A stretch of 64,000 nt of DNA from Porphyromonadaceae bacterium (GTDB lineage: Bacteria; Bacteroidota; Bacteroidia; Bacteroidales; Dysgonomonadaceae): contig JALHIE010000001.1 of NCBI GenBank assembly GCA_022840285.1, positions 78,869 through 142,868 on the forward strand. Reading direction: 5' to 3'. The notes beneath the pieces were generated by a model. The model ran no database searches. It had not been told where the DNA came from and worked only from the letters and a program-made list of their open reading frames with translations. Below are positions 56,570-64,000 of this stretch, one piece after another. A program made the translations under genes and the position numbers. The number at the start of each line of letters is the position of its first letter. Positions within the stretch are counted from its first letter, which is position 1.

Positions 56570-58498
56570 ATGGAGAAAGCACCTGTCCGTAATTGCGCAC
56601 TACTGACAATGAAGATTGTCGTATCCCTTTTTTGGGTAGCTACTGCTGTAGGGTATTCCCAGAATAGTCCCGTACCTTTGAGACCGATCGATGAGAAAAG
56701 AGTGGCAGAAATCATTCCTCTGCTGGTAGATAAACCGGCAGGATTTGGACAACCGGCACATCAACGTGAGGCGTGGGATCAGTTGATGCAGTCGGGTGCA
56801 TACGACAACTTCCTGAAAAGCATGGATAATTTCGTTTTTCCACCGTTTAATGAGGAGGACTACTTCTCCCTTTCGAACGGAACTGCACCGTCGTCAGCGC
56901 GTGGACTGAATATGATGCGCAACCGGGCAAAAGGATTAGCGCAGGTTACCTGGGCCGAATGTCTTGAGAATAAAGGGCGTTACATAAAGGTGATTGAAGA
57001 GGGGTTGAGGGACCTCATCAACCAGAAATCCTGGGTTTCACCCCGGAATGATTACGAGTTCAAAAACTACAACGGTATTGAATACTCCGTAGAGTTGACA
57101 ACGGCTTTGTACGCACATACCATTTCGCAGACGCTTTACCTGTTGGGTCATCAATTGGATCCTGCCTTGCGTAAGGAGGTAATCGCAGAAGTATACAAAC
57201 GGGCGTTTTATCCTGTGTTGAACAAAATTAAAAGACAAGACAACAACCGGGAGAATCGGTTCCTTCTGATGACAAATAACTACAATCACGTCTGTTTGGC
57301 TGGTGTGGTAGGAGCGGCTCTCACGTTGATTGAAGATAAACATGAACGCGCGGTCTTCACCTACATCGGTGAGTACTATTCGCAAAATGGACTTGTCGGT
57401 TTTGGAGATGACGGATATTGTTCCGAAGGAATAGGCTATTTCAATTACGGTTTTGGGCGGTTTGTTCAACTGAGAGAATGCATCTGGCAGGCCACTGAAG
57501 GGAAAATCGATCTTTACGATAATCCAAAAGTGCGGAAAATTGCTTGGTATCCCTATAAAATGGAAATTGCCGAAGGGGTATATCCGACGATCTCGGATAG
57601 CGGTATCGGCTCCCTGCCTGATCCCCTTGTCATGCATTATTTGAACAGGAGTTTCCAGATGGGAATTGATAAATACGAAAATACCCCGTTATCGGGGAGA
57701 ACTTCCGATAATCGAATCAGCGTGATGGCGGTTTTTCCCAATTCCGCTTCGAGAAAACCTTTTGTGCCGGAAAAGGAAAAGGAGGATAAGCAACTTCGTT
57801 CATTTTTTGATCTCTCCGCCGTGTTGATCGTCCGGCCTCCAGCAGATTCAAACTGCCGATTGGGAGCTGCTATGAAAGGAGGAGATAACAAGGAGCACCA
57901 TAACCATAACGATGTTGGAGCCTATACTGTTGCGCTCGGTACGGAGATTATGGCTGGTGACCCCGGATCCATACCTTATACCGCTGATATATTTAATGAA
58001 AAATACCGGTATACATATAAAACCGTTGGTTCGTACGGTCACCCTGTCCCTCTGGTGGCAGGTATAGAGCAGCATGCAGGAAAAGAGGCAAGAGCGCTGA
58101 TTCTGGAGAGAAATTTTTCACGACAGAGGGATGAAATTTCAATGGATATCGCTTCTGCGTACCGTGTTGAAGAGCTGAAACAACTGGAACGCACCATGAT
58201 CTACTCCCGGAAAGGGAAAGGAGAGCTCTCTTTTACTGACCGTTTTGTCTTCGCGGATCCGCAGAAATTTGAAACGGCAATTATTACCCGGTGCGAATGG
58301 GAAAAATTATCGGAGCATACTTTTATCCTGAAAGGTAGAGCGGAGCGAATGAAAGTTACCATTCATACCGGCGGAGCCAAATATGCCTTACGTCAGGAAA
58401 AGATTGATGAAGGAGGAGTCCCTTACAACAGGATTGGCATATGCCTGGATCAGCCCGCACTAACCGGAGAAATTACGATTAACTATCAACCGATATAA
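56570..58498 (+). CDS. Heparinase II/III-like secreted polysaccharide lyase
   Basis: A 642-residue exported protein. After a signal peptide (a start at 56609 gives the clean MKIVVSLFWVATAVGYSQ) comes an alpha/alpha toroid (about residues 60-370, with NNYNHVCLAGV and DDGYCSEGIGYFNYG) and a beta-sandwich with the Heparinase_II/III motif HHNHNDVGAYTV (about residue 444 on). The family cleaves uronic-acid polysaccharides such as heparin, alginate or related acid glycans by beta-elimination. The substrate is not readable; it is the only obvious glycan-cutting enzyme in the locus. Confidence 0.85.
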   Translation: MEKAPVRNCALLTMKIVVSLFWVATAVGYSQNSPVPLRPIDEKRVAEIIPLLVDKPAGFGQPAHQREAWDQLMQSGAYDNFLKSMDNFVFPPFNEEDYFSLSNGTAPSSARGLNMMRNRAKGLAQVTWAECLENKGRYIKVIEEGLRDLINQKSWVSPRNDYEFKNYNGIEYSVELTTALYAHTISQTLYLLGHQLDPALRKEVIAEVYKRAFYPVLNKIKRQDNNRENRFLLMTNNYNHVCLAGVVGAALTLIEDKHERAVFTYIGEYYSQNGLVGFGDDGYCSEGIGYFNYGFGRFVQLRECIWQATEGKIDLYDNPKVRKIAWYPYKMEIAEGVYPTISDSGIGSLPDPLVMHYLNRSFQMGIDKYENTPLSGRTSDNRISVMAVFPNSASRKPFVPEKEKEDKQLRSFFDLSAVLIVRPPADSNCRLGAAMKGGDNKEHHNHNDVGAYTVALGTEIMAGDPGSIPYTADIFNEKYRYTYKTVGSYGHPVPLVAGIEQHAGKEARALILERNFSRQRDEISMDIASAYRVEELKQLERTMIYSRKGKGELSFTDRFVFADPQKFETAIITRCEWEKLSEHTFILKGRAERMKVTIHTGGAKYALRQEKIDEGGVPYNRIGICLDQPALTGEITINYQPI

Positions 58499-58516
58499 AA
58501 GTCACAAACAAATCTT

Positions 58517-60331
58517 ATGATACGGAAAGTTTTTTTAGTTTTTGGGATATGCATAACGGTTGTATCCATGTCTCTTGCAAATAACAACAGAATGGTGCTG
58601 GTAGAGGCAGAAAGTTTCGACAGGAGGGGAGGCTGGGTCCTCGACCAGCAGTTCATGGATCAGATGGGCTCTCCTTTCCTGATGGCTCATGGAATGGGCA
58701 GGCCGGTCGAGGATGCATCAACCTCGGTAGCTATTCCCGGGAAAGGAGTCTGGCATGTTTATGTCCGTACGTGGAACTGGTGTTCCCCGTGGAAAACCAA
58801 GGAAAAACCCGGACGTTTTCAATTGTCGGTCAATGGAACAAGACTGGATAATGAACTCGGCCTGGGTGAGCGGTGGGATTGGGAGTATGCGGGGAGTATC
58901 GAGATAAAAGAGAAGCTGAACCGGGTAACGCTGCACGACCTGACAGGATTCAACGGCCGGTGTGATGCCATCCTTTTCACTAAAGAAAAGGAGGTGCGGA
59001 TTCCCAATGAGGGGGAGCCAATGCGCAAATTCCGTAAAAAACTCACGGGACTTCCGGAACAGCCCGGGAATGGCGGGACATACGACCTGGTAGTGGTGGG
59101 CGCCGGCACCGCAGGATTAGGAGCTGCCATCAAGGGTGCCCGCGAAGGCCTGAAAGTGGCATTGATTCATAACCGGCCTGTTCCCGGTGGGAATAACAGT
59201 GTGGAGGTACAGGTTGTAGCCAGTGGAGGCCTCAACATAGAACCGTACCCCCGGCTGGGAGACGTTGTCAGGGAGATTAAGAATGTATACCGTCGTCCGG
59301 CACATGTGGATAGTATCATCGGGGCCGAAAAAAACCTCACCTTTTTCCCAAACATGCATGTCTTTACCTTGGAAAAAGAGGGAGATAGAATCGCTTCAGT
59401 TACGGCCAAACACATAGAAACCAATGTCGAAACTGTTTTCCATGCTCCGGTATTCATTGATTGTACCGGGGACGGGAACATTGGATTTCTGGCGGGTGCC
59501 GAATACCGGGTAGGGCGCGAGATGCGCGGTGAGACGCGCGAGACGCTGGCTCCTAACCGCCCCGATAACATGGTGCTGGGAACGTCCCTTACCTGGTGGA
59601 GCAAAAATACCGGACAAGAGACAGTATTCCCCGAATGTGAGTGGGCCATACAGTTCAACGAAGAATCCTGTGAAAAAGTAACCCGTGGCAGCAACTGGTG
59701 GGAAACCGGCTTCCTGTATGACCAGGTGAACGAAGCCGAATTTATTCGTGACTATCTGTTCCGTGCAATTTACGGGAACTGGGCTTTTCTGAAGAATAAC
59801 AGTAAGGATAAAGCCGGTTTTGCCAAACTGGATCTGGAAACTGTGTTTTACGTTGCCGGTAAACGCGAATCGCGTCGTTTGGTGGGTGACGTACTCCTCA
59901 CGCAACAGGATACCGAAGGGGCTTACGTGAAATACGACGATGCCTTTGTGACGTGTACCTACGATCTTGATCAGCATTTTCCAACGCCGAAGAATAGTTT
60001 CTTTTTTCCGGGAGAGGAGTTTATTTCGACCATGAAACATTATTTCAATGATTTGGGAACACCGCGCAGATATCTACGTGATGATCAGGTAATACCTCCT
60101 TTCCGGATACCTTACCGCTGCCTCTACTCAAAAAATGTGGACAACCTGTTTATGGCAGGCAGGAACGTCAGTGTATCGCACATTGTATTGTCTGCAGCTC
60201 GTGTTCAGGAAACAACCGGAATGATGGGAGAGTTGGTGGGGCTGGCTGCCTCGTTGTGCAAAAAGTACAATTGCACACCCAGAGAGGTATACAAACACCA
60301 CCTGAAAGAGTTGGAGAGCAGAATCAGATAG
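58517..60331 (+). CDS. Secreted FAD-dependent oxidoreductase with N-terminal sandwich domain
   Basis: A 604-residue protein with a Sec signal (residues 1-21), an N-terminal beta-rich domain (about 25-155, LVEAESFDRRGGW and GVWHVYVRTWNW) that looks like a carbohydrate-binding module, and an FAD_oxidored-type flavin domain starting VVVGAGTAG (residues 192-200). The C-terminal NLFMAGRNVSVSHI is typical of this family, which is often mislabelled xanthan lyase. It may oxidise a sugar of the target glycan. It lies 18 bases after the lyase. Confidence 0.82.
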   Translation: MIRKVFLVFGICITVVSMSLANNNRMVLVEAESFDRRGGWVLDQQFMDQMGSPFLMAHGMGRPVEDASTSVAIPGKGVWHVYVRTWNWCSPWKTKEKPGRFQLSVNGTRLDNELGLGERWDWEYAGSIEIKEKLNRVTLHDLTGFNGRCDAILFTKEKEVRIPNEGEPMRKFRKKLTGLPEQPGNGGTYDLVVVGAGTAGLGAAIKGAREGLKVALIHNRPVPGGNNSVEVQVVASGGLNIEPYPRLGDVVREIKNVYRRPAHVDSIIGAEKNLTFFPNMHVFTLEKEGDRIASVTAKHIETNVETVFHAPVFIDCTGDGNIGFLAGAEYRVGREMRGETRETLAPNRPDNMVLGTSLTWWSKNTGQETVFPECEWAIQFNEESCEKVTRGSNWWETGFLYDQVNEAEFIRDYLFRAIYGNWAFLKNNSKDKAGFAKLDLETVFYVAGKRESRRLVGDVLLTQQDTEGAYVKYDDAFVTCTYDLDQHFPTPKNSFFFPGEEFISTMKHYFNDLGTPRRYLRDDQVIPPFRIPYRCLYSKNVDNLFMAGRNVSVSHIVLSAARVQETTGMMGELVGLAASLCKKYNCTPREVYKHHLKELESRIR

Positions 60332-60478
60332 GAACTTATCATAAATTACAAATTTACGGTCACAATGTCGGTATTTAAAAAGTCGTGCATCCAATTTGAA
60401 CTTCAAGGTATATAATTTGTTATCGATCTTGTATAAGACTGTTTCACTAATGATTTACACCACTTAAATAAACATAAT

Positions 60479-63400
60479 ATGAACAGAAGAGAGTTTTTAA
60501 GCTATAGCGTTCCTGCGACAGGTGCGGTGATGTTACTGCCCGGTTTTGCAAAAGCACACTTGATGTCCGAAATAAACAAGCAATTTGATGATAATACCCG
60601 ATTTGAAGAGTACGATATTGTAATCAACGGTGCAGGACTCTCCGGTTATTTTGCAGCTGTTGAAGCGGCAAAAAAAGGGTTAAGGGTGCTGATCGTGGAG
60701 AAAAGGCCTGCTCCCGGTTACGAAATAACAGCAAAAAGGAAGTTGTGGGTTGGAGACACCGGATTCGATCGTTGGGACCCTGAACTGATCCAACTCTTCT
60801 TCCCCGTCGACGAAAAGCGGGAAATTTTTGCGGAGGGTGGATCTGGACCCAACAACAGCCGTTTTGATGATGAACTGCTTTTGTTTGCCGGTTCAATCAA
60901 AAAAGGGCTACTCAGGAATCTCCTCATACACAACGTACACGTACTGTTAATGACCGATGTGTGCGGAATTGTTACCGATGGCAAGAATGTCTCCGGAGCG
61001 CTGCTTGCCTGCAAGCACGGCTTATTTACCGTGAAATGCAAAAAATTTATTGACAGTTCGGATAATCTCATGTTCAGCAGAAACCTGATCCAACAAAAAT
61101 ACAGGATAGAGAAAGCGGGATTTGTGCTGGAACTGTTAGGGGCGGACAACCTGAAGAAAAAAATTGTCAAAGTTCCGGAAAACTTAAGGTTGGTAGGAAA
61201 CGAGATTCGAATTCACAGGGGGAAAAATGCAAATCATCAGGCTTTTATGGAATTTCAATTTTTACCCGATGCTCAGGATCCTGAAAAGATGGAACTGCAA
61301 TCAAGACTCATTGCGGGTGAAATTGGCAGAAACCTGAAACTGATTGACGATTCATTGGTTAACGCAAAAATTCATTATTACGCCTATGAAAGCTCAACCT
61401 TATTGTCCGGAGAAACGCCTTTGCCCACCGTAAAGTTAGGTGGCTATTACATGTTGGATACGCATCAGGGAGAACTCGACTGCGAACAGGTATTAAGCAT
61501 ACGAAACACTGCAACAGGGTGTGTGGGTAGGATCAATTTTTCCGGAAAAGGGAACAAACAGAAGAAATTACACCTGTCAGGACAAACTTTCCCATTGAAT
61601 GACATCAACCCGCAAAGCTACAGCGAGAACAACCTTTCCATCCCCCTCAAGAAGTGTAACCGGTCAATTGCCGGAATGATTCATGATTCAACCGAGTGTC
61701 AGGTAGTTGTCGGCGGATCCGGCACGTCGGGCGCTCCCGCCATCATGGGTGCCACCGAAATGGGCGCCACCGTGGTTGCTGTTGATTATTTTAACGATCC
61801 CGGAGGAACAAAAACCGTTGGCGGCGTAATGGGTTATTACCACGGTTTGCGAAAGAACAGCTTTCTGGATAGACTTGAAGGTGAATCCGATAAATTATCC
61901 GCTGAGATCAGGTTCAATAAGAAGCCCGGCCGTCAGTATTACTTCCTGAACTGGTTCAAGGAAAACAACGTGAAATTCTTGCCCGGATCCATCGTTTGCG
62001 GCTCAATTGTGGACAACAACCGGGTGAAAGGTATCCTCATATGCAGAAACGGTAAGCTGGAGAAAGTGTTGGGGGATGTTATTCTGGATTCGACGGGAGA
62101 CGGGGATATTGCTTCCTTTTCCGGTGCCGGTTTTCTTCACGGGAACAGCAGGAACGGAATCACCCAAAACTACAGTCAATGGAACCTGGCAGGAGGAGGG
62201 AAACCCCCAACGCACGTAAATTCAGATTACGATATAATTGATAACACGAAGATCGCCGAGCTGCAAAGAGGATTGTTCTTATCCCACTACGAGGCACATT
62301 TCTATGATTTTCATCCCTACCTGACCGTCAGGGAATCGAGAAGAATAAAAGGGGAATACGAATTAACCCTTATCGATGCAGCCGAGGAAACTCATTTCGA
62401 CGATCTGATCACGGTTGCAAGTAGCGACTATGATCCTCATTTTGTCGGTTATGGAGAGTATACCCGCTGTGGCTTTTTATTGCCACATTCAAATATCGTA
62501 AAGGTTGAAATCCCGTTCAGATCGCTGATCCCAATTGGGTTGGACGGAATAATGGTCCTGGGAAAAGCATTTTCCCAAACGCACAATGCGCTCCAGTTTA
62601 CAAGAATGTCTGCCGACCTGTCGGTCCTTGGTTACCTGGCAGGCCAGGTATCTGCAAAAGCGGCAATCGGGCAGTCCCGACTTAAGGATTTTCAACTGAA
62701 AGACTTGCAGTCTGAGTGGTTTACCCGGGGTTTTATCCCCAATGAGTTTTCAAACCGAAAGGTTGGAAACAGAATAAACGACCGTGAAGAGATTGATTTC
62801 CGGATAAGAAATCTGGGAGAGGGAAAAGACGAGTTCCTGTACGAATGCTGCAAATTGCAAAAAGAAAATTGTATAGCGCAACTGAAAAGCAGCTTTCATT
62901 CGTGTTCGAACGATCACGGCAAGCTGTTGTTGGCAAAAGCGCTGGCCTGGTTTGGAGAAAGTGAGGGCAATCAACTGATCCTGAACGAACTGGCTGACCT
63001 GTTCAGGGAAGAGCAAGCCAAGGGTTACCCGGGTGGATTTGTGGAAACATACGACGACATACGGGGGCGGGAGAAGAATATGCTGAAAGGACTGTTTTGG
63101 AGGATCAACCAGAACATCGCCCTGCTAGCCCTGGCCAATTCTCGTGAAGGTATTGGCATAGTTCGGCATATTTTGGAGAACACGGTTTCCGGAGGAGGTA
63201 TGGTAAAAAGGGAGAGCGATTATTACGATGAACGAATTGATTTGCGCATTATCCCTTTCTATAACCGCATCTTAAACTTGTGCTTTTTTGCGGAACGGGT
63301 ACCGGATAACGAATTGATTCCGGGCCTTGAAAAATTGCTCTCAGACAAGAACATCGGTGGGTATATGACCGACAAATACTACGATACGAGATGGAAAGCG

Positions 63401-63646
63401 TTTGGAGCCGTGCTTGAAACAACCATTGCCTCCGCCTTGGCCCGATGCGGTTCAAAGAGTGGCTATGCCTTACTTGTCAGCTACCTGGATGATATCCATT
63501 TCAACCTGAGCGATTTTGCCGCCAATGAACTGAAAGAACTCACCGGCAAGAAGTATACTGCGGATAAAAAATATTGGGAAGAATACCTGAAAAAAAACGC
63601 TTTCCCAAAACCATTAAAAGAACTGGTTAAAGAAATTGAGGTCTGA
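60479..63646 (+). CDS. Large FAD-dependent oxidoreductase with two flavin-binding motifs
   Basis: A 1055-residue protein. The N-terminus (NRREFL, then a hydrophobic stretch ending AKA) resembles a twin-arginine signal, which would fit export with bound flavin. It has a Rossmann motif VINGAGLSG (about residues 48-56) and a second one VVVGGSGTSG (about 409-418) that starts a full FAD_oxidored-like domain ending near RMSADLSVLGYLAGQ. The last 280 residues are helical, repeat-like (HEAT-like). No simple family match; it is unusually long for a single flavin enzyme. Confidence 0.75.
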   Translation: MNRREFLSYSVPATGAVMLLPGFAKAHLMSEINKQFDDNTRFEEYDIVINGAGLSGYFAAVEAAKKGLRVLIVEKRPAPGYEITAKRKLWVGDTGFDRWDPELIQLFFPVDEKREIFAEGGSGPNNSRFDDELLLFAGSIKKGLLRNLLIHNVHVLLMTDVCGIVTDGKNVSGALLACKHGLFTVKCKKFIDSSDNLMFSRNLIQQKYRIEKAGFVLELLGADNLKKKIVKVPENLRLVGNEIRIHRGKNANHQAFMEFQFLPDAQDPEKMELQSRLIAGEIGRNLKLIDDSLVNAKIHYYAYESSTLLSGETPLPTVKLGGYYMLDTHQGELDCEQVLSIRNTATGCVGRINFSGKGNKQKKLHLSGQTFPLNDINPQSYSENNLSIPLKKCNRSIAGMIHDSTECQVVVGGSGTSGAPAIMGATEMGATVVAVDYFNDPGGTKTVGGVMGYYHGLRKNSFLDRLEGESDKLSAEIRFNKKPGRQYYFLNWFKENNVKFLPGSIVCGSIVDNNRVKGILICRNGKLEKVLGDVILDSTGDGDIASFSGAGFLHGNSRNGITQNYSQWNLAGGGKPPTHVNSDYDIIDNTKIAELQRGLFLSHYEAHFYDFHPYLTVRESRRIKGEYELTLIDAAEETHFDDLITVASSDYDPHFVGYGEYTRCGFLLPHSNIVKVEIPFRSLIPIGLDGIMVLGKAFSQTHNALQFTRMSADLSVLGYLAGQVSAKAAIGQSRLKDFQLKDLQSEWFTRGFIPNEFSNRKVGNRINDREEIDFRIRNLGEGKDEFLYECCKLQKENCIAQLKSSFHSCSNDHGKLLLAKALAWFGESEGNQLILNELADLFREEQAKGYPGGFVETYDDIRGREKNMLKGLFWRINQNIALLALANSREGIGIVRHILENTVSGGGMVKRESDYYDERIDLRIIPFYNRILNLCFFAERVPDNELIPGLEKLLSDKNIGGYMTDKYYDTRWKAFGAVLETTIASALARCGSKSGYALLVSYLDDIHFNLSDFAANELKELTGKKYTADKKYWEEYLKKNAFPKPLKELVKEIEV

Positions 63647-63793
63647 ACATGCTGTTCTTCTGCAAGTCATCACCGCCTGCACGGTAATTGACCGGAAAGA
63701 AGCGGTCCGCAATGCCGCTTAAAAGTTGCTGAAAAAAATCAGATCCCTGAAATTGAATAGAATTATTGATAACTACGTGTAAAATAGAAGAAA

Positions 63794-64000
63794 ATGATTA
63801 CATTTATTTTGTCCCTGGCCATCCTTTTAGCCGGTTACATTTTTTATTCCAGATACCTGGAACGGCTGATGGAGGCCGACTCCGGGAGGCCTACCCCGGC
63901 TATATCCATGAGTGACGGGGTCGACTTCGTTCCGATGCCCTGGTGGCGCGTTCTTCTTATTCAGTTCCTGAATATTGCCGGTTTGGGCCCCATCTTCGGT
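63794..64000 (+). CDS. cstA: CstA-like carbon starvation protein, cut by window end
   Basis: Only the first 69 codons are here. They encode a membrane helix (LSLAILLAGYIFYSRYLE) and a second helix with the QFLNIAGLGPIFG signature of CstA/pyruvate-peptide transporters. It starts 147 bases after the large flavoprotein; this gap shows no gene. Confidence 0.85.
   Translation, partial: MITFILSLAILLAGYIFYSRYLERLMEADSGRPTPAISMSDGVDFVPMPWWRVLLIQFLNIAGLGPIFG

Overview
The window looks like a chromosomal piece of an anaerobic, polysaccharide-using member of the Bacteroidales. My best guess is a Dysgonomonadaceae/Porphyromonadaceae-like genome, but the genus is not proven. The evidence is a type IX secretion (Por/Gld) operon, two SusC/SusD pairs, a fused MurF-alanine racemase, a short primary sigma factor, and promoter -7 boxes of the TAnnTTTG type.

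Layout. 0.1-6.3 kb (+): aroQ, pyk, an O-methyltransferase, rbfA, a LolC/E-type permease, a UDP-glucose dehydrogenase and a nitroreductase. 6.3-16.5 kb (-): a tightly packed run starting with an acyltransferase of the serine-palmitoyltransferase/cysteate-acyltransferase type, a threonine-synthase-like (probable cysteate synthase) enzyme, an SDR reductase and a VOC protein, followed directly by porP, gldK, gldL, gldM and gldN. I read this as a sulfonolipid (capnine) module joined to the type IX secretion/gliding motor. 16.8-18.1 kb (+): a secreted acetyl-xylan-esterase-like protein. 18.2-26.9 kb (-): DUF4834, pssA, psd, cvpA, murI, ompH, infB, nusA, rimP. 27.2-36.5 kb (+): lemA, two TPM proteins, miaA, lysA, a glycosyltransferase, a Deg protease, rpoD and an OmpA-family porin with a damaged 5' end. 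36.7-38.4 kb (+): a small cluster of DUF5320, a DUF134-metallo-beta-lactamase fusion and a NifX/NafY-like protein behind a perfect palindrome. 38.4-44.9 kb (-): DUF2721, a broken murF-alr fusion gene, a GSCFA protein, a probable small RNA or attenuator, an RlmI-type methyltransferase, a 3'-5' exonuclease and DUF5063. 45.6-63.6 kb (+): a polysaccharide utilization locus with two SusC/SusD pairs, a DUF1735 lipoprotein, a heparinase II/III-like lyase and two secreted FAD-dependent oxidoreductases, one with two Rossmann flavin-binding motifs and a Tat-like signal. The start of cstA closes the window.

Two points stand out. The flavoenzyme/lyase locus contains no glycoside hydrolase and may use redox chemistry on an acidic glycan. 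Four reading-frame breaks in three genes between 35 and 48.3 kb (ompA, murF-alr, susC twice) each combine a frame change with apparent loss of conserved residues. That pattern is more typical of assembly gaps than of biology and should be settled from reads before any of these genes is called a pseudogene.
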